64,000 nucleotides of DNA from Vibrio mimicus CAIM 602. GTDB lineage: Bacteria; Pseudomonadota; Gammaproteobacteria; Enterobacterales; Vibrionaceae. How positions within the stretch are numbered: position 1 is the first letter of the stretch; every line of letters starts with the position of its first letter. Location: the NCBI RefSeq assembly GCF_000338875.1, contig NZ_AOMO01000031.1, positions 1 to 64,000 on the forward strand. The letters are read 5' to 3'. Positions 44,555 through 54,679 of the stretch are shown in pieces. Under the pieces are notes generated by a model. The model had not been told where the DNA came from and did no database searches. It saw only the letters and a list, made by a program, of their open reading frames with translations. Both the position numbers and the translations under genes were made by a program.

Positions 44555-45517
44555 TTGAATTGGTATAGGTTTACCCAAGTACAAAACGTGCCACCATCAC
44601 AAGCTGCATTAGCATTAGGAATGATAGGGTTGGGCCACGCTTGGGTGCTCTATTACCCTCCCCTTGGGACACTTATTCGGCCATATTGGGCATTCAGCGG
44701 AGCATTGTTGCTGTTGCCTGTGCTACTCAAATATCTCAATTGGCGCACCTTCATTACCGATCTCAAACATCCCATATCAGGTAGCTTAATGGCACCGATG
44801 AGCATGGCTTTGCTTATCTTATGTGACTATCTTGCCATCCTCTCTCCATTTATAGCTTATCCGATTTGGGTTGCGGCTTTGTTACTGCATTTAACCATGA
44901 TGACGCTGTTTTTCTATTTCCAGCTACGTCAGTTCAAGCTCGCCAATATTGTACCAAGCTGGTTTTTGTATCCGGTTGGTGTGATCAGTAGTTCTTTAGC
45001 GGGCACCCAGTTTGGACACACCCTATTTTCAGAAGCGATTGTGAATGTATGTATCGCTATTTATTTCGTTATGCTGCCACTGGTTCTTTATCGCCTTGTG
45101 TTTGCTGGCACATTACCTAAAAGAGCACGCCCTACGTTAGCCATTATGGCCGCTCCTATTAACCTGACTTTAGCCACTTACCTTGTGAACTTCTCTCAGC
45201 CGGACCCCGTCCTCACTGGAGCCCTCGCGGGTATTGCGATTACCATGACTCTGCTTATCTACCTTTGTTATCTGCGCTTGTTGCGTCTACAATTTCAACC
45301 ATCTATCGCTGCAGTTACATTTCCTTCGGTGATCAGTGCCGTGGCAATGCAGCGGCTCAATGAGTTTTTCTCTACGCAACATCCACAATGGTACTGGTTA
45401 CACTATTTCGGATTTTTAGAAATTACGATTGCCACTGTTTTGGTCGCGTGGGTTTCATGGGGGTACATAAAAATGTATTGGCCGGAAATATTTAAAAATA
45501 ACTCAGTTACTTCTTAA
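44555..45517 (+). CDS. TDT-family transporter (TehA/SLAC1-like)
   Basis: A 320-residue membrane protein with about ten helices, of the tellurite-resistance/dicarboxylate (TDT) family, which includes TehA and plant SLAC1 anion channels. Family-like segments include VPPSQAALALGMIGLGHAWV at the N-terminus and PISGSLMAPMSMALLI. Start is a TTG at 44555 with AAGGAG at 6 bases. Substrate cannot be told. A GGGGTAG/CTACCCC hairpin follows at 45545-45563. Confidence 0.8.
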   Translation: MNWYRFTQVQNVPPSQAALALGMIGLGHAWVLYYPPLGTLIRPYWAFSGALLLLPVLLKYLNWRTFITDLKHPISGSLMAPMSMALLILCDYLAILSPFIAYPIWVAALLLHLTMMTLFFYFQLRQFKLANIVPSWFLYPVGVISSSLAGTQFGHTLFSEAIVNVCIAIYFVMLPLVLYRLVFAGTLPKRARPTLAIMAAPINLTLATYLVNFSQPDPVLTGALAGIAITMTLLIYLCYLRLLRLQFQPSIAAVTFPSVISAVAMQRLNEFFSTQHPQWYWLHYFGFLEITIATVLVAWVSWGYIKMYWPEIFKNNSVTS

Positions 45518-45544
45518 ATTATTTTTAATGTTAGAATATTATTC

Positions 45545-45563
45545 GGGGTAGAGCCCCTACCCC
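45545..45563. repeat. Hairpin between the TDT gene and cqsA
   Basis: GGGGTAG-AGCCC-CTACCCC, a perfect 7-base-pair stem. It is followed by TAATGATT without a T-run, so it is at best a weak terminator of the TDT gene; it may instead fold in an upstream cqsA transcript. Confidence 0.45.
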
Positions 45564-45713
45564 TAATGATTATTCGCCACATCGCCTCCGAAAATTATCA
45601 TTTATTCTAGACAACTAATAAATTTAATTTTTCCTAGATGACAGGCTTTTTTAATTAAGCAATATATCACCCGTCAGCTGGCGTTAAATTATTTAGAACT
45701 AGGATATATTGCG

Positions 45714-46883
45714 ATGAATAGAACACATCTTCCTGATTTTATTCAGGATAAGATAACTCACTATATTGAAAATTATTTTGATATAAACAAAAACGGCAAA
45801 CATCTAGTATTGGGAAAACAAGCTAGAAGTGAAGATATTATTTTGCAAAGTAATGATTATCTCGCACTGGCCAATCATCCTTTAATTAAAGCGCGTTTAG
45901 CAAAGTCTTTGCTTGAGGAACAGCAGAGCTTATTTATGTCAGCCTCATTCTTACAAAATGATTATGACAAACCCATGGTAGAGAAGCGCTTGGCCAAGTT
46001 CACAGGCTTTGATGAGTGTTTACTGTCTCAATCCGGTTGGAATGCCAACGTAGGGTTGTTACAAACCATTTGCCAACCTAACACCAATGTCTACATCGAC
46101 TTTTTCGCTCACATGTCATTGTGGGAAGGAGCACGCTATGCGAACGCTCAAGCCCACCCTTTTATGCACAATAACTGTGACCATTTACGTATGCTGATCC
46201 AGCGCCATGGGCCTGGAATCATAGTTGTCGATTCCATTTACAGCACTCTTGGCACTGTTGCGCCACTGGCAGAGCTAGTCAATCTCAGTAAGGAGTTCGG
46301 CTGCGCTTTACTGGTTGATGAATCGCACTCTTTGGGGACGCACGGCCCTAACGGTGCTGGTTTACTCGCTGAGTTGAACCTCACCCATGAAGTGCATTTC
46401 ATGACCGCCAGCTTAGCTAAAACCTTTGCTTATCGAGCTGGAGCGATTTGGTGTAACAATGAGGTCAACCGTTGCGTGCCATTTATTAGCTATCCGGCGA
46501 TTTTTAGTTCGACCTTACTTCCTTATGAAGCGGCTGGTTTAGAAACCACATTAGATATTATTGAATGTGTGGATGATAAACGGCAGCACTTAGAAAAAAT
46601 GGCCAAAAAACTGCGCATAGGGTTAACCCAATTAGGCATGACCATTCGTAGTGAAAGCCAAATTATTGGTTTAGAAACGGGGGATGAGCGAAATACAGAA
46701 AAAGTCCGTGATTTTTTAGAAAACAATGGCTTATTTGGTTCTGTTTTTTGTCGACCTGCCACATCAAAAAACAAGAATATTATCCGCTTATCACTCAATA
46801 GTGATGTGACGGAAAAGCAAATAACTCGGATAATTGAAATATGCACTGATGCAGTAAAATGTTCGGATTTTTATTTTCGTTAA
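45714..46883 (+). CDS. cqsA: CAI-1 autoinducer synthase CqsA
   Basis: A PLP-dependent acyl-CoA transferase that makes the alpha-hydroxyketone quorum signal precursor of CAI-1. It has 389 residues, the same as V. cholerae CqsA. The class II aminotransferase fold shows [25 protein letters not shown] (residues 200-212) and the PLP lysine in [12 protein letters not shown] (Lys236). The gene converges on its receptor cqsS, as in other vibrios. Start: TAGGATATATTGCG precedes the ATG. Confidence 0.96.
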   Translation: MNRTHLPDFIQDKITHYIENYFDINKNGKHLVLGKQARSEDIILQSNDYLALANHPLIKARLAKSLLEEQQSLFMSASFLQNDYDKPMVEKRLAKFTGFDECLLSQSGWNANVGLLQTICQPNTNVYIDFFAHMSLWEGARYANAQAHPFMHNNCDHLRMLIQRHGPGIIVVDSIYSTLGTVAPLAELVNLSKEFGCALLVDESHSLGTHGPNGAGLLAELNLTHEVHFMTASLAKTFAYRAGAIWCNNEVNRCVPFISYPAIFSSTLLPYEAAGLETTLDIIECVDDKRQHLEKMAKKLRIGLTQLGMTIRSESQIIGLETGDERNTEKVRDFLENNGLFGSVFCRPATSKNKNIIRLSLNSDVTEKQITRIIEICTDAVKCSDFYFR

Positions 46884-46965
46884 TCGAATAAAATTAATCG
46901 ATAGAAAATGAAAAACACATTTAATTGTGAATAAAATCATTAAGGTGGGAGAATTCACTCCCACC

Positions 46966-49026
46966 TTATACCCAAGCCGCCACTTTATTCAGTAATACAT
47001 CACGGTCAGCAGGCTTAACAATGAAATCGTTCATGCCGGATGTTTGCACCAACGCTAAGGTTTTCGGGCTGTTATCACCTGTGTATCCAATAATAGGAAT
47101 GTTTTTATAATCACGATCAGAGCTTCGGATGAGATGTGTCGCTTCTAAGCCACTGATTTTAGGCATCTCAATGTCCATCAACACTAAGTCGATAGTCTGA
47201 GTATCCATATAAGCGATCACCTCGCACCCATCATTCGCTTGTACAACCTCATATCCTTGTTGTTCAAGCAAAATCGATGTGAAAGTACGGATAGATTGGT
47301 TGTCATCTACAACGAGAATTCGCCGTTCATGGCGACTTTTTTGCAGCGGAATAATGTTGCGATTCATCACCAGAGAGTCTTGCTCAAAGAGCAAACGATC
47401 GATGACTTTGCTGGTTTTCTTCAGCACAGAATGGATGCTGATCGGTTGAATGTGTAGGTAACGGTTGATGTTCACCGCATACTCTTTGCTAGGGTCATAG
47501 ATATACCCGATACAACCTTCCGCGAAACTCAACGTTCCTTCAAGTTTGGGTAAAAGTTCGCCTTGCTGAGTGGCATCATCCAAGTCCAGTAAGATTAGAT
47601 CGAATTCAAATTCATAGTCTTGCCGTCTTACCGCTTGCTGGGCTGAAAGTGCGGTAAAGCCAAACTCTTCCTCTGCCGCTAACTGATTCAGTTCTCGAAC
47701 AATCGACTGATTCGAGCCTATGTAAATAACTGATTTGGACTTTAATAAATCGGTTTTAATTTCTCTAATGATTTTTGACTCGTAACGTGGAAACGTCAGT
47801 ACGAACTCCGTCCACTCACCATGCTTAGAAAAACAGCGAATGGTGCCACCAAATGCCGTCATCACTTTACGACAAAACGGTAATCCTAGGCCGTAACTGC
47901 CATTTTTGCCAAAGGTATAAAAGTCACGAAAGATGTCTTCCAACATTTCAGGAGCAATACCTACCCCGTTATCACGCACTTTAATCAGGTTATGTTCAGC
48001 ACTCTGCTCAATTTGAATACAAACGGAAAATTGTTCTTTCTGATAGTAAAAGGCATTCTTCAGTAGGTTGAACAAGGCATACGTCAACAAGGTATCACTA
48101 CCAAAAAAATCAAATGGCTGACGAACATCCAACTGAATAGCGTGTTGATCAGCGGCATTTTTATAAGGAAAGCTCTTGAGTGCTTTCTCAATTACTTCAG
48201 CCGCAGCGTATTTTTTAAAGCTTGCGGTGGAAACACGGTTTTCATCGATTGAGGTCAACAACAAATCAATGGTGTTATTGCCTGAATAGATAACATCATC
48301 CGCCTCATTCAAAATCTGGTGTAGAAGGTCTAGTTCTTGTGCATCCAATGGATAAGTCGATTGCACGGCTGCCTGAGGCTTAGGAAGCATGGTACGAATG
48401 ACGTCTATTGATGTTTTCAAGGCACTCAGTGGGTTACGCATTTCATGTGCGATCCCCGCACCAAATGTTTTAGCAATGGAGACTTTGGTTTCGTGGGAAA
48501 TTTGGTTGCGGAAGAAACACAAATTGCCGAAGACATAAGTGAACAAGAAAACAGGCACATACGGCCATTCAATCAAGGTATTCGGTTGGAAATCCGTGAA
48601 GCCATACACCGCCACATAAGCCATCAAAATCGAGGTAATGGCTTGCAGCGCCATCACCTTAGTATCGTGCACTAAGAGGATGTGTAAAAAGATGGATGCC
48701 ATGAACGACATCGCCCAAATGGTCGACCAGTTGTTCATCAACATCATGAAACAAAAGAAAAAAGGTAAGCAAAAACCTATGGTGAGCAAAAAGTAGTACG
48801 GCATGTACCGCTTCCACTTATTCGGCAATGACTCCCGAAACGCAAGCCCAGCGAACAATAAAGCAGCAACAAAACGCAAACCTAAATTTTCATAGGTTTG
48901 CGGAAACCAGTATTCCCAAATGAAGTAATAGGCAGGATAGCCGAGCATCCCCATCCACCCCACCAAAGAAAAATTGGGTTCCGCGTACTGGTAAACTTTT
49001 TTTATCACTTCCATGCTCACCGTCAC
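46966..49026 (-). CDS. cqsS: CAI-1 hybrid sensor kinase CqsS
   Basis: Membrane receptor that without CAI-1 feeds phosphate into the LuxU-LuxO relay and with CAI-1 acts as a phosphatase. It has 686 residues as in V. cholerae. Six or so N-terminal helices form the sensor (to about 175), followed by the kinase histidine in AHEMRNP (His194), ATP-binding motifs DNGVGIAPEML and GSYGLGLPF, and a C-terminal receiver with the phosphoacceptor in LVLMDIEMP. Residue 170 is cysteine (FGNLC), as in the V. cholerae receptor, which accepts long-tailed CAI-1. Start is a GTG at 49026; ATG at 49014 is an alternative. Confidence 0.95.
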   Translation of the reverse strand: MTVSMEVIKKVYQYAEPNFSLVGWMGMLGYPAYYFIWEYWFPQTYENLGLRFVAALLFAGLAFRESLPNKWKRYMPYYFLLTIGFCLPFFFCFMMLMNNWSTIWAMSFMASIFLHILLVHDTKVMALQAITSILMAYVAVYGFTDFQPNTLIEWPYVPVFLFTYVFGNLCFFRNQISHETKVSIAKTFGAGIAHEMRNPLSALKTSIDVIRTMLPKPQAAVQSTYPLDAQELDLLHQILNEADDVIYSGNNTIDLLLTSIDENRVSTASFKKYAAAEVIEKALKSFPYKNAADQHAIQLDVRQPFDFFGSDTLLTYALFNLLKNAFYYQKEQFSVCIQIEQSAEHNLIKVRDNGVGIAPEMLEDIFRDFYTFGKNGSYGLGLPFCRKVMTAFGGTIRCFSKHGEWTEFVLTFPRYESKIIREIKTDLLKSKSVIYIGSNQSIVRELNQLAAEEEFGFTALSAQQAVRRQDYEFEFDLILLDLDDATQQGELLPKLEGTLSFAEGCIGYIYDPSKEYAVNINRYLHIQPISIHSVLKKTSKVIDRLLFEQDSLVMNRNIIPLQKSRHERRILVVDDNQSIRTFTSILLEQQGYEVVQANDGCEVIAYMDTQTIDLVLMDIEMPKISGLEATHLIRSSDRDYKNIPIIGYTGDNSPKTLALVQTSGMNDFIVKPADRDVLLNKVAAWV

Positions 49027-49093
49027 TAACGTTGCGTTCTCTCGCTACTCATCAACATGCACATACTTTACCGATTCCACTCTTCAAGGTCAG

Positions 49094-49105
49094 TGATAAT
49101 TATCA
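49094..49105. promoter_or_regulatory. Palindrome upstream of cqsS
   Basis: TGATAATTATCA, a perfect 12-base palindrome in the 101-base gap between sbcC and cqsS. It resembles part of a Fur site but lacks the full 7-1-7 structure; an unknown operator is possible. Confidence 0.3.
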
Positions 49106-49127
49106 TAGCCCTTGGTTTTAGCCTATC

Positions 49128-52100
49128 TTATGTCACTAAACGCAGTGTACTGCCTAATCGTGTTGCCAACACATCCAATCTCAGTCCAATCTGTTCTTTC
49201 AGTTCAGTAACGTGAGAGATAATACCTATCGTTCTGCCACCTTGTTGCAGATCAACCAAGGTCTGAATCGCTAAGTCAAGCGATTCAGGATCTAAACTGC
49301 CGAAGCCTTCATCAATAAATAGCGTATCAAGTCGAATACCGCCGCTGTAGGATTGCACAACATCCGATAAACCCAACGCAAGAGCCAACGCCGCCATGAA
49401 TGACTCACCACCTGATAATGTCGCCACATCACGCCATTTTCCGCTGTAACTGTCTTCCACCATCAAGTCCAAACCGGAACCCGCATTGCCTTTCGCGCGA
49501 TCTTCTTTACGTTTGAGGAGATAGCGCCCGCGACTCATTTTCAACAACCGCTGCGAGGCTTGCAGCAATACATCATCCAGCAACACGCCAAGCACAAACC
49601 GATGTAAGCTGACTTTAGCTCCGGTTTTACCATTGGCAATATCACTCAATGTGCCAACGACCTGATATTCCGCTTCTAACGCTCGGTTTTTCTGGTACAA
49701 ATCAGCAAGCTGTTTTGCCACTCGCTGTAAGCCATCCATACGCGATTGCAGTTGGGTAAAGTGCTGCAAGGCTTCTGCCACCTTCCCTTCGTTTATGCTA
49801 ACCAAAGCGACCAGCGGATCGAGATCAGGCTGCGTTTGATCTGCTAATTTGCGAGACAACGCTTGTTGCTCACCACTAAGCATCGCCCCCCGCTCTTCAT
49901 ATTGAGCAATTTGAGCTTCGATTTTCGCTATCACTTCATCGGTTAAACGTGCAGCCAGATAATGCTGTTCATCACGCAGCCCATAATTTTGTAACCCTTG
50001 TTGCCAAGCGAGCACGGCCTGCTCATGCTGTTGTTTACACTCTTTGTGATGATCGAGTGCCGCTTGATATGCTGCTTGTACACTCGCCAATTGCTTTTGA
50101 GCCAGAACCCATTGCTCACGCGCGGACTGCTCAGATTTTTGCAACGTTTCTGTTTGGATCTGTATACGCTGAATTTCTGCACGCAGTATATTAAGGTCGG
50201 AAAATTCTTCCGGAATATCTTGCTGCAAGCTAGTCAGTTCGGCCTGCGCTTGAGTTAATACTTGCCACGCTTGCTGTTTATTCAGCAACTGCTTTTCCAA
50301 CGCCGCTTTACTCTGCACTAAACGTTGTTCGAAGTCCTCAATCTGTCGCTGTAATAGTTCAGGGTTGAGCTGTTGTAGAGCATGAATCTCACTACGCAAA
50401 GTTTGCTGCTGCTGTAACAAGTTAGTCAGCGGAGCTATTTTTTGCTCATTCAATTCCGCGGTCAGATTAGCGAGGTTCTGTTCGACTTGCTGTACTTTAA
50501 AGCCCTGTTGTTGATAGTGGTTGAATGCGGTTTGTTGACGTTCAACACTTTGCTGCTGCAAATTTCGCGCTTGTTCAACCTGCGACTTGGTGACAGCGTC
50601 ACCTGAAAACTGCGCTTTATTAGGATGTTCTAGGCTACCACACACTGGGCAAGGTTCATTTTGTCTAAGTTCTTGTGCTAATTCCGCCGCGCGTTGTGTA
50701 TGCCATGTAAGTTCAAGCTTATCAGCCGACTGCTTAGCTTGTTCACTGTGGGTTTGTGCCTGACGGTATAACTGCCCAAAGCGCTGTAGCTCCTGCTGAA
50801 CACTTTGCAACTCAGCAAGCAGAGCTTGCTCACGCTCACGGCTTTGTATTTGAAGCGTCAACTGGCTGAATTGCGCCTTCCTTGCCTCTAAATCGGTTAA
50901 CTTGCGCTGTTGTTGTTCCCACTCAAGCCGTTTGGTTTGAATCTCCTGCTCTAGCTGAGCCCCAGCATGCTGCAAATTGGTTGTGTTTTGAGTGGTAAGC
51001 TGAAGATCCCGTTCCGCTTTCGCAACTCGCTGCTGCACACTCTCTTGCGCTAACAGTTTTTGCTCCGCTCGTTGCCATTGCATTCGTTGTTCATTCAATG
51101 CAGGCAATTGTTCACAAGCCAAGCTAGCTTGTTGACTGGCCAGCTGCGCTTGGTGCTGCTGAAGTTCAGCTTGCTGCTGCAATTGTTTCTGCTGTTCAAT
51201 TTTTTGCTCTGCTTGAAGCAAAGCTTTATGTGCTTGATGCCATTGCTGATACGGTGCCGTTAAATGTGCTGCTTTTTGGGCTTGTTGGCGTTGCTGGCGA
51301 AGCGCTTCAATTTGCTCAGCTTGCTGTTGATGCACAGCAATTTCAGTGGCCAATTGCTTCTGGCGTACAAACTGCTGTTCTAATTCCAACGCAGATTGAT
51401 ATTGAGCCTTAGATTGATCCAACGTTTGTTGCTCAGTTTTTAACTTTTCCTGAGCTTCGAAAAGAAGCGGGGATACTTGTTCAAGTTCAGCCTGTAACTG
51501 CTCTTCACTGACCAACCCCACCACATTCAATGTGCCTTTGATCTGCTGATCAAACTCATCTTTTTCTTTGCGGATCCCCGCGGCACGATCAAACAAGCCG
51601 CGTTCAATTTGGCTATAGAGTTGGGTTTGAAATAATTGCCCGAAAATCTGTTCGCGCTCTTTTGAATTGGCAGTTAATAGCTCACGAAATTTACCTTGAG
51701 GTAACACCATCACTTGGCGAAACTGTTTTACATCTAAGCCAATCAATTCGACTATCGCTTTAGCAACGGGGTTGGGTCGGTTGGCAATCAGATCGTTATC
51801 GCCCTGTTTTAAAGCAACTAAGGTGGCGGAATGCGCTTTTTTGGTCATTCCTTCGCCGCGTTTTTTGGGGATCTCTTGGTCTGGTTGACGGGTAATTTGA
51901 TAATGCTCACCGGCCAGTTCAAACTCAAAACTAACTTCCGTTAAACATTCAGAATCAGCGAAATCACAACGCATTTGATCGCCAGTGCGTTCGCTGCCAG
52001 TCGTTTCGCCATACAAGGCATAACAAATCGCATCGAGAATTGAGCTTTTACCTGCCCCCGTCGGACCATTGATTAAAAAGAGTGGTGCATCACCTAATTC

Positions 52101-52169
52101 AGTAAAATCAATCACCTCTCTGCCAGCAAACGGGCCAAAAGCTTGCAGTGCTAGTTTTAGCGGACGCAT
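49128..52169 (-). CDS. sbcC: Exonuclease SbcC (SMC-like ATPase subunit)
   Basis: The Rad50-like subunit of the SbcCD nuclease, which opens hairpins and cleaves protein-blocked DNA ends. The 1013-residue protein has an N-terminal Walker A (GPTGAGKSS, near 34-42), long glutamine-rich coiled coils, the zinc-hook CPVC near residue 506, and C-terminal signature LSGGESF and Walker B LDTLFIDEGFGSLD. The start lies one base after the sbcD stop (TAATATG), so the two are coupled. The high Gln and Leu content is due to the coiled coils. Confidence 0.95.
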   Translation of the reverse strand: MRPLKLALQAFGPFAGREVIDFTELGDAPLFLINGPTGAGKSSILDAICYALYGETTGSERTGDQMRCDFADSECLTEVSFEFELAGEHYQITRQPDQEIPKKRGEGMTKKAHSATLVALKQGDNDLIANRPNPVAKAIVELIGLDVKQFRQVMVLPQGKFRELLTANSKEREQIFGQLFQTQLYSQIERGLFDRAAGIRKEKDEFDQQIKGTLNVVGLVSEEQLQAELEQVSPLLFEAQEKLKTEQQTLDQSKAQYQSALELEQQFVRQKQLATEIAVHQQQAEQIEALRQQRQQAQKAAHLTAPYQQWHQAHKALLQAEQKIEQQKQLQQQAELQQHQAQLASQQASLACEQLPALNEQRMQWQRAEQKLLAQESVQQRVAKAERDLQLTTQNTTNLQHAGAQLEQEIQTKRLEWEQQQRKLTDLEARKAQFSQLTLQIQSREREQALLAELQSVQQELQRFGQLYRQAQTHSEQAKQSADKLELTWHTQRAAELAQELRQNEPCPVCGSLEHPNKAQFSGDAVTKSQVEQARNLQQQSVERQQTAFNHYQQQGFKVQQVEQNLANLTAELNEQKIAPLTNLLQQQQTLRSEIHALQQLNPELLQRQIEDFEQRLVQSKAALEKQLLNKQQAWQVLTQAQAELTSLQQDIPEEFSDLNILRAEIQRIQIQTETLQKSEQSAREQWVLAQKQLASVQAAYQAALDHHKECKQQHEQAVLAWQQGLQNYGLRDEQHYLAARLTDEVIAKIEAQIAQYEERGAMLSGEQQALSRKLADQTQPDLDPLVALVSINEGKVAEALQHFTQLQSRMDGLQRVAKQLADLYQKNRALEAEYQVVGTLSDIANGKTGAKVSLHRFVLGVLLDDVLLQASQRLLKMSRGRYLLKRKEDRAKGNAGSGLDLMVEDSYSGKWRDVATLSGGESFMAALALALGLSDVVQSYSGGIRLDTLFIDEGFGSLDPESLDLAIQTLVDLQQGGRTIGIISHVTELKEQIGLRLDVLATRLGSTLRLVT

Positions 52170-52170
52170 A

Positions 52171-53310
52171 TTACATCCCCTCCGCTTTTAGGCGCTGAAT
52201 CACTTCAATCACCACTTGTTCTTGCTGGTCAGTGAGCGGCTCACGTTTCGCTTCTAAGAAGAAATCACGGAACATATCCAGCTCACCACGAGCCAATCGC
52301 GCTTTCCCCATTTCTTGATCCACCCCGATTAACATGCCCGGCTTTTCTATGTGCAGCACGTTGGGATAGACCTGACGCAATTTTTCCATCGGGTCCAAAA
52401 TCGCATGCTTGTCTAAAAGGCGGACAAGCAAATAATCGTGTGCTTGGGGAGCGGTCGCACCTGCGGCAATGATCGCTTCAAGTTCACCTTCAATAATGCG
52501 CATTTGGTGTGGAGCTTGCAGAGGGACATGGGTTGCAGAAACAAAACCTTGATGATCAAACTCAACTAAAGTTGCACCTTTACTCTGATGCTGCTCGCCG
52601 AAGCTGTATTTCATGAGTGAGCCGGAATAACGAATGTGCTCCGCCCCTTTCATTTGCGGCTGATGCAAATGCCCCAGAGCCACATAATCGAAAGGCAAGA
52701 AATGGCGATGATCGACTCGATCTGAACCACCTATAGACAAAGGACGCTCAGATTCCGATTCCATCGCACCATCCACAAAGCAGTGACTGATCAAAACATT
52801 ACGTTGGGAAGCTGTGGTTTGAGCGAGAATTTTTTCACACAGTAGCTGATGCGCCGCATCATGGCTGTTGATCTCGCTTTGGTAATAGTGGCGAACCAAT
52901 TCCGGATCGTTGTACGGCATACCCCAGAAAGCGACTTCTCCGGCTTGCTCGGAATGTAAAACGACAGGCTCCATCATCTGCTCAAAATCGGCAAAGATAT
53001 GTAAACCTGATTTTTTCATCTGTTTTGCTGCGAAACCTAGCCGTTTTGCGCCGTCATGGTTGCCCGGAATCATCAGTAAAGGCGTGTTTAGTTCTCCACA
53101 AATCACACTCACAACTTCATCAAGTAAATCAATCGCGGCGGTTGGCGGCACAGAGCGATCATAAATATCGCCAGCCACAATTACAGCATCCACCGGATTT
53201 TGGCGCAGAAACTCGATAAGTTGTTCGAGTACCGCGCGTTGATCATCTAATAGTGAGACTTGATGAAATTGGCGTCCGAGGTGCCAATCTGAGGTGTGCA
53301 GAAACTTCAT
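52171..53310 (-). CDS. sbcD: Exonuclease SbcD (Mre11-like nuclease subunit)
   Basis: The metallophosphoesterase subunit of SbcCD. Motifs are HTSDWHLGRQF, VIVAGDIYDRS, IPGNHDGAKR, SHCFVDG and ALGHLHQPQ, forming the two-metal site. The ATG at 53310 (MKFLHTSDWHLG) follows AGGAAAGGC and matches the family start; a longer frame from 53349 adds 13 unlikely residues. Length 379. The order sbcD-sbcC is the standard operon. Confidence 0.95.
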   Translation of the reverse strand: MKFLHTSDWHLGRQFHQVSLLDDQRAVLEQLIEFLRQNPVDAVIVAGDIYDRSVPPTAAIDLLDEVVSVICGELNTPLLMIPGNHDGAKRLGFAAKQMKKSGLHIFADFEQMMEPVVLHSEQAGEVAFWGMPYNDPELVRHYYQSEINSHDAAHQLLCEKILAQTTASQRNVLISHCFVDGAMESESERPLSIGGSDRVDHRHFLPFDYVALGHLHQPQMKGAEHIRYSGSLMKYSFGEQHQSKGATLVEFDHQGFVSATHVPLQAPHQMRIIEGELEAIIAAGATAPQAHDYLLVRLLDKHAILDPMEKLRQVYPNVLHIEKPGMLIGVDQEMGKARLARGELDMFRDFFLEAKREPLTDQQEQVVIEVIQRLKAEGM

Positions 53311-53475
53311 GCCTTTCCTGTCGGGGAAACAAAAACAGGCGCATATCATACCTTTATTTCATGCGATTTCGATGTTGCACTTCGATAAGTTGAGATAAAT
53401 CTTTCGTTTTCATCTCAAAGTGTAAAAAAGCGATTTTTCTGGCTGAAATTTTGTGCTTAAAGCACGTATTTCAAG

Positions 53476-54456
53476 CTAACTGCGTACCTTAAGCTGACGA
53501 GGAATCAGCTCAATTCCGGCTTGATACCGTTTTGCAGAAGCATTAAGCGCTAAAGCTAACGCGCTATCGGCAATCAACTCAAATTGTTGTGGCAGCGAAT
53601 TAACCCGCATTGGCAAGAAATCCAGCAAGCGATTGTCACCAAAGGTGGCTAATCTTACTTTTTGCATCAGCTCTGGCTGTTCAAGTAATACATCTAGGAT
53701 ACCTTCAAGCAGTGTGTAAGATGTCGCAACCACGGCATCAGGCAGTTGATTATTGCGCACCCATTTCGCAAAAACTTTACGCCCTTCTTCTCGATTAAAG
53801 TGCTCGCCATAGCTGATGAGCGTTGGCAAACCAAATTCTTTGGCTGCCATGCTAAAACCTTGTTCACGCTCACGAGAAACGTTGAGCTCAGGCAATGCGC
53901 CAACCAAACCGATACTTTTTACTTCATGATTTAATACTGAGCGCGTCAGTTCAAACGCTGCGCCAAATTCTTCACTGATCACACACGAGAAATATTCATC
54001 ATCCAATGCTCGATCGATTGCAATGACAGGGGTACCCGATTGCTGCATCTTGAGATAAAACTCGCTGGCATTGGCGATACAACTCGCCACAAAGAGAGCA
54101 TCAATTCGTCTTGATACCAGAGCATCTGCCGCGGCAATTTCAATTTCCGGATCGTCATCTGAGCAGGCGATTAAGATCTGGAACCCCGCTTGCCGCGAGT
54201 TTTGCTCAAGCAATTTAGCTAAACGCGCATAACTGGTGTTTTCTAAATCTGGGATAATCAAACCAAAAGAACGGCTGTTACCGGCACGCAATGCTGACGC
54301 AGCATGGTCTGGACGGAAGTTGTACTTCTCGACCACAGCCATCACTTTTTGCTGTGTCTTCTCACTGATCCGATACTTCTGCGCTTTTCCATTGATCACA
54401 TAACTGGCGGTGGTTTTGGATACACCAGCCAATTTGGCGATTTCATCCAGTGTCAT
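53476..54456 (-). CDS. fruR: Fructose operon regulator FruR (Cra-like LacI family)
   Basis: A 326-residue LacI-family regulator with an N-terminal helix-turn-helix (MTLDEIAKLAGVSKTTASYVING) and a sugar-phosphate-binding core. It matches Cra/FruR in size and sequence style (NFRPDHAASALRAGNSRSFGLIIPDLENTSYARL). It is divergent from fruBKA with three FruR operators between them. In V. cholerae FruR bound to fructose 1-phosphate is reported to activate the fru genes rather than only to derepress them. The ATG at 54456 is the natural family start. Confidence 0.93.
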   Translation of the reverse strand: MTLDEIAKLAGVSKTTASYVINGKAQKYRISEKTQQKVMAVVEKYNFRPDHAASALRAGNSRSFGLIIPDLENTSYARLAKLLEQNSRQAGFQILIACSDDDPEIEIAAADALVSRRIDALFVASCIANASEFYLKMQQSGTPVIAIDRALDDEYFSCVISEEFGAAFELTRSVLNHEVKSIGLVGALPELNVSREREQGFSMAAKEFGLPTLISYGEHFNREEGRKVFAKWVRNNQLPDAVVATSYTLLEGILDVLLEQPELMQKVRLATFGDNRLLDFLPMRVNSLPQQFELIADSALALALNASAKRYQAGIELIPRQLKVRS

Positions 54457-54528
54457 AGTGGTTACTCGTTTTATGTGCGTCTGATCATAGAACGCAATTT
54501 TTGATCCCTGCTTGGTGTTGAATTATAC

Positions 54529-54544
54529 GCTGAATCGATTCAGT
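54529..54544. promoter_or_regulatory. FruR/Cra operator 1
   Basis: GCTGAATCGATTCAGT, containing a perfect 14-base palindrome and matching the Cra consensus GCTGAATCGTTTCA. It lies 73 bases before the fruR start. Confidence 0.85.
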
Positions 54545-54550
54545 ATTAAA

Positions 54551-54566
54551 GCTGAAAGGATTCAGC
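54551..54566. promoter_or_regulatory. FruR/Cra operator 2
   Basis: GCTGAAAGGATTCAGC, centred 22 bases (two helical turns) from operator 1, so bound dimers would lie on one face of the DNA. Confidence 0.8.
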
Positions 54567-54581
54567 AAAAGTATCGTTTCC

Positions 54582-54602
54582 TCACAATCTCAGAGATTGT
54601 GA
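54582..54602. repeat. Perfect 21-base palindrome in the fruR-fruB gap
   Basis: TCACAATCTC and GAGATTGTGA flank a single A. It lies between operators 2 and 3 and could be a protein-binding site or a leader hairpin. Its half sites are CRP-like bases in everted order, so a normal CRP site is unlikely. Confidence 0.6.
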
Positions 54603-54663
54603 ACTACATTTAGCAGCAGGATCATGATGAATCGCGGTTTTGCTGAATTTTTTTGCCCTTAAT

Positions 54664-54679
54664 GCTGAATCGTTTCAGC
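54664..54679. promoter_or_regulatory. FruR/Cra operator 3
   Basis: GCTGAATCGTTTCAGC, an almost ideal Cra site 105 bases upstream of the fruB start and 113 bases from operator 2, a spacing that would allow looping. A second palindrome, GAGATCATGATCTC, lies at 54702-54715. Confidence 0.85.
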
